Positions 15,543 through 23,315 of a stretch of 52,992 nucleotides of DNA are shown here, in pieces. The DNA is from Rikenellaceae bacterium (lineage in GTDB: Bacteria > Bacteroidota > Bacteroidia > Bacteroidales > Rikenellaceae), in contig SUZS01000013.1 in assembly GCA_015059785.1 (NCBI GenBank), positions 1 through 52,992 of the forward strand, written 5' to 3'. The notes beneath the pieces are model-generated. The model saw only the letters and a list, made by a program, of their open reading frames with translations. It ran no database searches and was not told the origin of the DNA. Made by a program: the position numbers and the translations under genes. Position 1 is the stretch's first letter. Each line of letters opens with the position of its first letter.

Positions 15543-18506
15543 CTACTCCTTCACACAACGCACTGCACTTCCGTAGCTAGTCCAATTGGCGTATGCTGGG
15601 TATAAATAACTCCCAGTTATATAAAAATTACTTGCGGTGTAGTGGTAGTTATCGTTTGTATTTTGGAAAGCCGACCAATAGTAGCCGCTTGAGCCAACAC
15701 TGCACAACGCCCCACTGTTGTTGTCGCAATAGCCGACAGCGGGATACCACGCAGTTGTCTCACCATCAGCAAGAGTCCAGTGACGACCCATATTGGTTGA
15801 ATCCCACGTTGTACCAACTTTGGTGGTGCTTGAAGTTCCTAACGCTGTTGCCCAGAAACCATTCTCACCACCATCAGGGACACGATAGCCGACTGGGCAA
15901 GGGTCATATAATCCCTTTGTATAGCTTGATGACCACTCTTTTATATTGTTTGTATAATCGATGTTCCACATCATAGGGTTTGCGGTTTTTCCTTCTGTAC
16001 CCGATAATCTTGTTGGCATGCGCCAACTACCTGTAGAGACTGCAATAGTCTCATCAGTTAGTGAACTACTACCCATAAATGGGTCTTTGCGTCCCCACTG
16101 ATACATTAGACCGAGAGCGCCAACACTGCCAGGGGTAGCAGAGGTAGCACCGAGGTTGCGGTCCATCATTGTACCTGCGTTGTTTGGATATACTTCATCT
16201 TTCCAACCCTCCTTGCTTAACCAGATGTGCCAAGACCAGAGAATTTTGCCATCTGCACCGCACGCAGCAATAGATGCGTTACCATTCTTAAAGGTCTGTG
16301 GAGTTGAGAAGTAGATATAACCATCCTTGTAGCTAACCGACTTTATAAGGTCGCCTATATTTGGCATTACCTCTGTGCCAAAGCTCTCCCAAAGAACTCG
16401 GACTTTTGCCACTTCACTGATTGTAACATCACTATTACCTTCAACAGCCTTAAACTTATAGTTGCCAGCCTCCTTTACAAGGTAGCAGTTTGCAGTACCT
16501 TCTGCAGATAGGTTACTATAGTTCAAAGATAAATCAGGTTCAGAGCCAGATACAGTGGCAATATCTTTAATACAGCGCACTGAGCAACAGTTCCTATTGT
16601 ATCCACCTATTACAGAATTAATACCTATACTCGTGAAGTACATCTGATTGGAGTATTCAGTACCGTAGGAATGGTCGGTATAGTAGGAGGTAGATGTATG
16701 TGCTGACCAATAATAACCAGAGGTGCCAACATTGCGCATCCCCCCATCGCTGTAGTAGATGCGATAACCGACAGCGGGATACCACGCTGTTGACTTACCA
16801 TCGGCAAGAGTCCAGTAGTAACCCTTGTTTGTTGAATCCCAAGAAGATGAATTAAGACCAAGTTCCCAAATACCATTACCATCGCCATCCGGCACACGGT
16901 AGCCTGCAGGACAAGGGTCGTACAACCCCTTTTCGAGTTGCATTGTACTCCATTTTCCTTTCTTCCACGTAAAATCAATAATGGTTGTTGGATTCTCTTC
17001 TACAAAATCCTCTGCTGTCATACCAGAAGTAACATCCGAAATATTCCAACTACCAGTAGATACTGCAAGGACATCAGCATCTGCTGCGCTACTACCCAAG
17101 AATGGGTCTTTGCGGCCCCACTGATACATTAGACCGAATGCGCCAACATCTCCTGGGGTGGCTGAGGTTGCACCAAGGTTGCGGTCCATCATAGTACCTG
17201 CGTTGTTTGGGTATACATCGTCGTTCCAACCCTCCTCCGAGCACCAGATATGCCAAGACCAGAGGATTAAATCCTTTGAGTTGCGCACTGCGATAGAGGC
17301 ATTACCATTCTTGAAAGTCTCTGGGGTAGAGAAGTATACATAGCCACTCTTATAGCCAACTGTTGCGACAATATCGCCCACATTAGGTTTTACATCTGTT
17401 CCGAATGTCTCCCAGAGCACCTCGGTCTTCTTTACATTACCTACTGTAGCGTCAGAATTACCCTGCACAGCCTTAAACTTGTAGTTGCCAGCCTCCTTTA
17501 CAGGGTAGCAGTTTGCCGTTCCCTCGGCAGAGAGGTCAGTATAGAGTGATAGGTCCACTCCATCCTCCTCGTCGCCCTCAGAGCCAGAGCCACCCTCGCC
17601 AGAGCCGCCCATATTGTTCCAATCCTCAACCTCGCAACCGATATCAACCTTGATTGATGTTGTAGAGGCATTGAGCACAGCGGTATAGGTGTACGATACG
17701 CCCGGCTTGAAGTTGAACATATCCTCCAGAAGGTACGACACGCTCTTTGAGTTAATCTCAAGCAGTGGCACAGAGGTCTCAAGCATCTGCGGCACAACAA
17801 TAGCCTCATATACCACAGCCTCTCCCTCTGCAAAGGTGCGAATACCGAGATTGCGCATCTTAATAGAGTGACTGCCGCCATACGGGTCTTTTACAACAGA
17901 GCCATTTGCAAGCGACAGACAAGCATCTGTAACTGTTGAGTGAAGATGCACCGTAGCATCAGCAGGCAGAGAGCCGATATACTCCTCGCCCGCCATAATC
18001 TTTACAACAAGGCGACTCATAGAGTGCTGCATCTGCAAAGCGACTGCGCCGTCAGCCTGCGCAACGCCCTCAGCCTTTGCCCAGAGCAGGTCTGAAGCCT
18101 CGTACGCCCCCTCAACACTCTGGTCAGTAGCCACAGCAAATGGTTGCTTGTCTACATCCTCAATCTCCATATATGGATAGTAGGCATATACATCCGCCTT
18201 TGTCTCTCCCCAGTAGATAGCTCGCTCTGTTGCCCAAAGTGCGCCATCGTAAGCCATAACCTCGTTATTTGCGCGGTTACCAGAGATTTGAAGTGGTGCT
18301 GCTGTTACAGCATCAAGATAGTCTACAACATAGAGTCCCACACAATCCTCTGCCTCAAATGCTCCGTCAGCCACGCGGGTGGTTGTAATATCAAAAGCCA
18401 TCTGAGCAGAAGGTGCTACCTCTACTTTTGTCTCGCCCTGCTGACAAGCCACAAAACCGAGTGTCAGCAGAACCAACATTATGCTATATATATAATGTGT
18501 TCTCAT
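15543..18506 (-). CDS. Fimbrillin-like lipoprotein with two tandem FISUMP-like modules
   Basis: Product of 987 residues with lipobox Cys21 (LGFVAC). Residues about 35-305 are fimbrillin/Mfa-like (VYAYYPYME, LLWAKAEG, QHSMSRLVVKI). A Gly/Ser/Glu linker (about 310-328) leads to two consecutive modules of roughly 325 residues (about 330-655 and 658-987). Each starts SAEGTANCY and carries FSTP-TFKNGNASIA, LWSWHIW, TMMDRNLGATSATPG, YQWGRKDPF, YDPCP-GYRVPDG and WYPAVGY. The modules are very similar, so this looks like an internal duplication. A related single module is in the gene at 5991-7619. Last gene of a four-gene reverse-strand operon, 3 bases after the peptidase stop. Confidence 0.85.
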   Translation of the reverse strand: MRTHYIYSIMLVLLTLGFVACQQGETKVEVAPSAQMAFDITTTRVADGAFEAEDCVGLYVVDYLDAVTAAPLQISGNRANNEVMAYDGALWATERAIYWGETKADVYAYYPYMEIEDVDKQPFAVATDQSVEGAYEASDLLWAKAEGVAQADGAVALQMQHSMSRLVVKIMAGEEYIGSLPADATVHLHSTVTDACLSLANGSVVKDPYGGSHSIKMRNLGIRTFAEGEAVVYEAIVVPQMLETSVPLLEINSKSVSYLLEDMFNFKPGVSYTYTAVLNASTTSIKVDIGCEVEDWNNMGGSGEGGSGSEGDEEDGVDLSLYTDLSAEGTANCYPVKEAGNYKFKAVQGNSDATVGNVKKTEVLWETFGTDVKPNVGDIVATVGYKSGYVYFSTPETFKNGNASIAVRNSKDLILWSWHIWCSEEGWNDDVYPNNAGTMMDRNLGATSATPGDVGAFGLMYQWGRKDPFLGSSAADADVLAVSTGSWNISDVTSGMTAEDFVEENPTTIIDFTWKKGKWSTMQLEKGLYDPCPAGYRVPDGDGNGIWELGLNSSSWDSTNKGYYWTLADGKSTAWYPAVGYRIYYSDGGMRNVGTSGYYWSAHTSTSYYTDHSYGTEYSNQMYFTSIGINSVIGGYNRNCCSVRCIKDIATVSGSEPDLSLNYSNLSAEGTANCYLVKEAGNYKFKAVEGNSDVTISEVAKVRVLWESFGTEVMPNIGDLIKSVSYKDGYIYFSTPQTFKNGNASIAACGADGKILWSWHIWLSKEGWKDEVYPNNAGTMMDRNLGATSATPGSVGALGLMYQWGRKDPFMGSSSLTDETIAVSTGSWRMPTRLSGTEGKTANPMMWNIDYTNNIKEWSSSYTKGLYDPCPVGYRVPDGGENGFWATALGTSSTTKVGTTWDSTNMGRHWTLADGETTAWYPAVGYCDNNSGALCSVGSSGYYWSAFQNTNDNYHYTASNFYITGSYLYPAYANWTSYGSAVRCVKE

Positions 18507-18509
18507 AGC

Positions 18510-21500
18510 TTAAAACTTATTCTTGTTAAACTTTGGCTTCTCGCCCATAAACTTAGGCTCTCGCTGGTCGCGTTGTGAAGATGCCTTAACGCCTACACCC
18601 TCCCACACGCGGGTATCAAGTGTAGAAGCTCTCTGTGGCAGTGACTCGTGGTCAAGAGCCTTGAATGCCTCGTAAGAGTACTCCTCGCCCGCATACTTCT
18701 TAATGCGCTTAACCATCGCCTCACGCGAAATGGCGTTGTAGTAGGCGATGTTGTTGTTCATACAGCTTGTAGCCTCCGAACGGAACACTCCGCGAGTGTG
18801 CATATATGCTCCCTCGTAGACATCTACTACATTTGAGTACTGCGGGTCGTAAATCATATGAGCCCATGGCACACTATGCATATCTCCCGTAAGCGAGATA
18901 TTGCTGTAGAAGCCGTAAGACTTATTCCGATTTATATCATAAGTATGTCCGCAGCAGCTACAACTGCAAGACTGAATAAATGCGTTGTGGTAGATATACT
19001 CATCGGCGAGCTTACCAAAGCCGTGACCGCCCGCCTCGTGGTGTACAAGGCCTTGGAAGTCGTATGGCGCAGGGTCTGTGCTCATAGGCACAAGTGCCAC
19101 TGCCGAGCCATCGCCCCACATATAGCACAGTCCGCTATACTCGTTGCTGTTCTCAACAAGAATTACAAGCGTAGTTGCTACATCGTCATTGATAGGAGCT
19201 GTGCAAGCACCCGCAAATACGGTCTCAAAGTCAGGCGAAACGCCCTCGTTAAGAGTATATTGTGAGCCAAAGCGAGCCTCACGAATGGTATTGACCGTAC
19301 CCATACCGCTATCGGTAGACATACCCACTACGGCATAGACATTGAAGTACTCCTTGTAGGTCAAGTATGGCTCAATATCAAAGAAGTAGGTGTATGCATC
19401 CTGCATAGCCTTCAGATACTTACCCTCGGCAATATCCTTTGCATCAAAGCAGTCGCCCATAATCACGATATTCACACCATTACCTACGCCCTTTGTCTGG
19501 AGTGTGATAAGGTCGCCATCGCCATACTGATAGTCATACTGCTCTACAGTAGTGCGTACGCGACAATCCTTGCCATCAAGCAGGAATACCACCTCGCCAC
19601 CACGACCTGCGTGGGTTGTATAGGTCACCTTGCCCGAAGAGTTTACAGTACCTGTTTTGAATGTACCAGCTTCGGCTGCTGCCAACTCGTTTACGGTAAT
19701 TGTTACATCTGTCTTACCAACGCCCGAAGATGGGGTGACTGTCACCCACTCTGGAGCAGACTCTACGCTCCACGCCTCGCCCGCAGGAGCACGCAAAACG
19801 AGTGTTTTTGAGTGGCTATCGTTCAACACGCGTATAAGGTTGCGCGAGATGCTGAAGTCGCGGTGGGCAGAGATACGCTTAAACTCTTTCCAACCCGATG
19901 CAAACTGATACTTCTTGATTGACTCCTCTGGCACCTCAAGAGCGAAGTTGTCTTTTGCCACTCCATTGAACGCATTAGAGGCGATGGTTGGTGGATTCTT
20001 TGCCTTGCTGACAATCGAAGATACATAGTAGCAGTTTGAAAATGCACCTGACTCAATTACCTCTACATCCTTATGGAGCACGATGCCCTCGATATTCTTA
20101 CAACCAGAGAACAAATTTGATGGAATAGCCACAATATTCTCTGGAATCTCAACAACTCCACTCAATCGCCAGCAATCGTTAAATGCACCTGAGCCAAGCG
20201 AGATAAGTTCCTTAGGAAGTACAAGTGTACCGTTGAACTCTGTGTTAGCGAATGCATAATCACCGATTGTTGTAACAGTTGAAGGGATATTCAACTCGCC
20301 CTTGAACTTTGTACCGTTAAATGCGCTTGACTGAATCTCTGTCAAACCCATAGGCAAGGTGAGGTTTCCAGTGAAACCGCAAGACGAGAATGCTCGTGCA
20401 TTGATGATATGCATACCACTCGGAATTGTTAGTGAGCCTGTCAGACCAGAACAAGCGTTAAATGCCGATGAGCCAATATACTCCAACCCTTCTGGTAGCG
20501 CGAGGTTACCCTTGATTTCAGATCCAGAGAATGCACTAGCTCCAATTCGCTTTAGTGAGGCTGGAAGCGAAATCTCGCACATCAAAGAATTACAATGATA
20601 GAATGCACTGTGACCTATCTCCTCCAATGTTGTAGGGAATTGAACATTGGTGATTTTTGTACCATAAAAACCATCAACATACTTCAATCCCTCTGGTAGC
20701 TGAACTGTACCGGTGAGCGAGGTGTTCTTGAATGCTTCGTACTCAATTCTCTCCAACTTTTCTGGAAGAACACACTTGATAAGTGTAGTCTTACCGCTGA
20801 AAGCACTTTCTGGAATCCTATAAACACCATCAATCTTACTCTCTACCTCACGAAGGTTAAGGCGCATAAGCGAGGTCATCTTGTTTTTCATAAATTTGTA
20901 GTCCTCAGCATCAATCTCACCCGTAAGTTTGAGGTTTTTAACTGCCGTAACATCCAATTCAAGGCGGTCAACCATAGTTCGCTCCAAGCGGCCAGCCTCT
21001 GCATTGTGCACCACAACATACTCCCTTGCGTCGTCCTGATGAGCAACATTATCTGCCTCCCAAGCCGTAATGCTTACGCCGACAATCTCCACCTCGTACT
21101 CGCCCGTAGCAGCGCTCTTCTTAACGCTGAGGTCAAAGGTGGTAATCTTGCCTGGCAGATACTCCGTTGTCTGGCTTCTGACATACTGGCGAGGGCGTCC
21201 GTCAATAGTCACAACAAGCACATTCTCGCCCGCCTCAACCGTCTGCGGAACAACAATAGCGCGATAGTCGTCGCCATCCTTGACAGGAATAATACCATCC
21301 AGCGGCATATCGCCCGTAGGGGTAACAACACCCGTAGATAGGTCAACGGTAGCCTTGCGGATAGTGCTTGTGATGAGCACCTCCTTCTTCACAGCGGCAA
21401 ACTCTGCCTCGCTTTCCCAGCCATCGCCCTGCACAAAGCGTACGCGAGCGGCCGCCATCTTATGCTGGAAAACAAGGTTAATCTTTGACTCTGTAGGGGT

Positions 21501-21989
21501 GATATTCTCCTTTTTAGCCCACAAGAAGTCTGAAGCCTCGTATGCCGCCATCTGACCGTGCTCGGCAGGGGTGGTCTGATCCTTAGCAACCTCAAAAGGA
21601 TAATCCTCAATAGCTGTAGGCGTAGAGTAAGGGTAGTAACCGTAGAAGTCTACCTTCGTGTCGTTATCCTTATAGTAGATGTCGTACTCAGATGTCCAAG
21701 TACCATCCTCGCCAAGGGTAAACTTGACATTGTCTGCCTGATTTTGTTCAACAAGCAGAGTACCCGGCTGCTCGCCGTCATAATTTACAAGGTAGATACC
21801 CACAGCATCGCCCGCGCAGAAACCACTGTCATCAACACGAGTAGCGTCGTGCTGGTCAATGTTGCCCGCAATCTGCACCTTGTGGTTTACCTCTGGAGTG
21901 GGAACGGTCCCCCAATCCACATCGTCAGTGCTACAGCCCACAAATAAGGGCAGTAACGCCATCACAAAGATGTTTAGTAGCTTTTTCAT
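18510..21989 (-). CDS. M64-family metallopeptidase lipoprotein with fimbrillin-like, leucine-rich and BACON modules
   Basis: Product of 1159 residues with lipobox Cys19 followed by acidic residues (CSTDDVD), which may act as a surface-export signal. Order of parts: fimbrillin/Mfa-like domain (about 30-310); BspA-type leucine-rich repeats (about 345-715, repeated LPEGL, IGSSAFNAC, IPS units); BACON-like domain (about 720-815); M64 (IgA peptidase-like) catalytic domain (about 820-1159). The zinc motif HHEAGGHGFGKLADEY is at about 983-998, with HExxH and the downstream D-E pair typical of M64. M64 enzymes include a Clostridium IgA protease; the substrate here is unknown. It sits 23 bases after the fimbrillin gene in the same operon. 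Confidence 0.88.
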   Translation of the reverse strand: MKKLLNIFVMALLPLFVGCSTDDVDWGTVPTPEVNHKVQIAGNIDQHDATRVDDSGFCAGDAVGIYLVNYDGEQPGTLLVEQNQADNVKFTLGEDGTWTSEYDIYYKDNDTKVDFYGYYPYSTPTAIEDYPFEVAKDQTTPAEHGQMAAYEASDFLWAKKENITPTESKINLVFQHKMAAARVRFVQGDGWESEAEFAAVKKEVLITSTIRKATVDLSTGVVTPTGDMPLDGIIPVKDGDDYRAIVVPQTVEAGENVLVVTIDGRPRQYVRSQTTEYLPGKITTFDLSVKKSAATGEYEVEIVGVSITAWEADNVAHQDDAREYVVVHNAEAGRLERTMVDRLELDVTAVKNLKLTGEIDAEDYKFMKNKMTSLMRLNLREVESKIDGVYRIPESAFSGKTTLIKCVLPEKLERIEYEAFKNTSLTGTVQLPEGLKYVDGFYGTKITNVQFPTTLEEIGHSAFYHCNSLMCEISLPASLKRIGASAFSGSEIKGNLALPEGLEYIGSSAFNACSGLTGSLTIPSGMHIINARAFSSCGFTGNLTLPMGLTEIQSSAFNGTKFKGELNIPSTVTTIGDYAFANTEFNGTLVLPKELISLGSGAFNDCWRLSGVVEIPENIVAIPSNLFSGCKNIEGIVLHKDVEVIESGAFSNCYYVSSIVSKAKNPPTIASNAFNGVAKDNFALEVPEESIKKYQFASGWKEFKRISAHRDFSISRNLIRVLNDSHSKTLVLRAPAGEAWSVESAPEWVTVTPSSGVGKTDVTITVNELAAAEAGTFKTGTVNSSGKVTYTTHAGRGGEVVFLLDGKDCRVRTTVEQYDYQYGDGDLITLQTKGVGNGVNIVIMGDCFDAKDIAEGKYLKAMQDAYTYFFDIEPYLTYKEYFNVYAVVGMSTDSGMGTVNTIREARFGSQYTLNEGVSPDFETVFAGACTAPINDDVATTLVILVENSNEYSGLCYMWGDGSAVALVPMSTDPAPYDFQGLVHHEAGGHGFGKLADEYIYHNAFIQSCSCSCCGHTYDINRNKSYGFYSNISLTGDMHSVPWAHMIYDPQYSNVVDVYEGAYMHTRGVFRSEATSCMNNNIAYYNAISREAMVKRIKKYAGEEYSYEAFKALDHESLPQRASTLDTRVWEGVGVKASSQRDQREPKFMGEKPKFNKNKF

Positions 21990-22012
21990 AATACAATATG
22001 TTAATTGGTTTA

Positions 22013-22921
22013 TTAAATGCCATCCTCAATATTATCGCCGTCGCCCCAGCCGCCAACGCCCATGCCTGCGCCACTTGTTGGCAATGTAAGCTCGCGAGTA
22101 AGGCTCTTATACTTGTTGCGGTTAAAGGCAATCTGGCTTGCAACCTCATAAGTTTGACTACCGCCATAGAAGCCGTTTACCGTAACCTCAATGCCCTGTG
22201 AGGCTGTAAAAGCGGGCAGCACAACCCAGAAAGATGTTGCACTCTCCTTTGTCGTACCAATAGCCACACCTCCTGTGCAGTTAAGGGTTACAGTAGTTGT
22301 TGTGTCGAGCATCTGAAGAGTCGGCAGACCGCCATAGGTAGGCGTAATGTGAGATTTTCCCGCAAGTGGCTCGCCGCCAATTGTTTTTACGCTGATAGAG
22401 CCTACCGTCTGGTTCTCTCCATAGAGCTTGACAAGCAGATAACTGCCCACATTGCGAAAAGCAAGGTCAAAGTCGTCCAAGTCGGCAGTCACAGCCACCA
22501 TAACATTCGCCCCCAAGCCCACAGAGCCTGCGGCGTAGTTCTGCGTTGCAGGGAAGGTGTATGTAAGATAGCCATCCTCGTGCAACTTGTTTGAGGCTGC
22601 GTATGGGTAGATAGCGTAGTGGCGCTCTACATCGTTGCCAGTACCAAAACCAGCCTTTACATACTCAAAATCGCCCGCATTGTCTCCCGTCTCGCCCAAA
22701 AACTTATACTGCTTATTGCGAGTCGTGCCCTCAAAAAGGGTAATTCTATCATCGGCAGTCCAACGAAGGCGGATATTATCGTCAAGGAATGTTCTTGACT
22801 CCTCTCCCTGCTCAAGCGTTGCGTGGAAAATCGGACTATTAGTAGTTGGCACACTCTGCTCAACTGTCTTACTACAGCCTACGGCAAGTAGTGCTGCAAT
22901 GGCTAAAACAAATCTTCTCAT
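22013..22921 (-). CDS. Fimbrillin-like (Mfa-like) lipoprotein
   Basis: Product of 302 residues with a very early lipobox (LLAVGC, Cys16). The body has the Mfa-like pattern SRTFLDDNIRLRW, ADDRITLFEGT, HYAIYPYAA, FPATQNY and a late FNRNKYKSLT strand. The end is Gly/Asp-rich (GVGGWGDGDNIEDG). It closely parallels the N-terminal domain of the protein at 7795-11286. Fimbrillins are outer-membrane lipoproteins whose processing allows strand-exchange assembly into fimbriae; no usher or anchor gene is visible, so assembly is unproven. It follows the small peptide gene by 11 bases. Confidence 0.82.
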   Translation of the reverse strand: MRRFVLAIAALLAVGCSKTVEQSVPTTNSPIFHATLEQGEESRTFLDDNIRLRWTADDRITLFEGTTRNKQYKFLGETGDNAGDFEYVKAGFGTGNDVERHYAIYPYAASNKLHEDGYLTYTFPATQNYAAGSVGLGANVMVAVTADLDDFDLAFRNVGSYLLVKLYGENQTVGSISVKTIGGEPLAGKSHITPTYGGLPTLQMLDTTTTVTLNCTGGVAIGTTKESATSFWVVLPAFTASQGIEVTVNGFYGGSQTYEVASQIAFNRNKYKSLTRELTLPTSGAGMGVGGWGDGDNIEDGI

Positions 22922-22932
22922 AACATTTAGTT

Positions 22933-23061
22933 TTAGAGTTCTCCATCATACTCTGGGCTCTCCAGAGAGGTTGCAAAGCCGCTCTCTCTTACAAAATCAT
23001 AAGCACTAAGGCTTGGACTGACATAATCGTCACTGAAAAGTAAATTTTCCTTCATAATCAT
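22933..23061 (-). CDS. Small acidic peptide with GFATS motif, first gene of the second lipoprotein operon
   Basis: A 42-residue ORF (MIMKENLLFSDDYVSPSLSA..., 40 residues if the second ATG at 23055 is used) ending in ESGFATSLESPEYDGEL. It has no signal peptide and a net negative charge. Like the peptide at 7636-7770 it carries a GFA(L/T)S motif in its second half and directly precedes a fimbrillin-like lipoprotein. It is the first gene after a promoter-bearing leader. Function unknown. Confidence 0.6.
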   Translation of the reverse strand: MIMKENLLFSDDYVSPSLSAYDFVRESGFATSLESPEYDGEL

Positions 23062-23096
23062 ATTTTTTATTCGTTATCTTTTTTACCACAAAATAC

Positions 23097-23133
23097 AAAA
23101 AGGAAGCTCCGACCAATGGTCGAAAGCCTCCTT
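23097..23133 (-). terminator. Hairpin with T-tract in the leader of the second lipoprotein operon
   Basis: On the reverse strand AAGGA/TCCTT, GC/GC and GGTC...GACC arms around the loop ATT are followed by TTTTTGTATTTTG. It lies 36 bases before the peptide start. It could be the terminator of the upstream same-strand peptidase gene or an attenuator for the lipoprotein operon. Confidence 0.6.
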
Positions 23134-23257
23134 ATTGAGCATAATAAGTAGAAGAGTACTCTACAAAATACCCCCCCCTATTTCTAAGGTGTTGAAAATC
23201 AATGCTTTACTATTATATATTGACTTCATATACATATTTATATATGTACACACACTA

Positions 23258-23290
23258 CAAAGTTATAAAAAAATATCGACAATTAGCAAT
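23258..23290 (-). promoter_or_regulatory. Probable promoter of the second lipoprotein operon
   Basis: The reverse strand reads ATTG (23290-23287), a 21-base spacer and TAACTTTG (23265-23258), close to the consensus. The leader to the small peptide would be about 190 bases and includes an eight-C tract (23171-23178) and the hairpin at 23097-23133. Confidence 0.5.
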
Positions 23291-23315
23291 ATAAAATTCT
23301 TTATACTACTTTATA

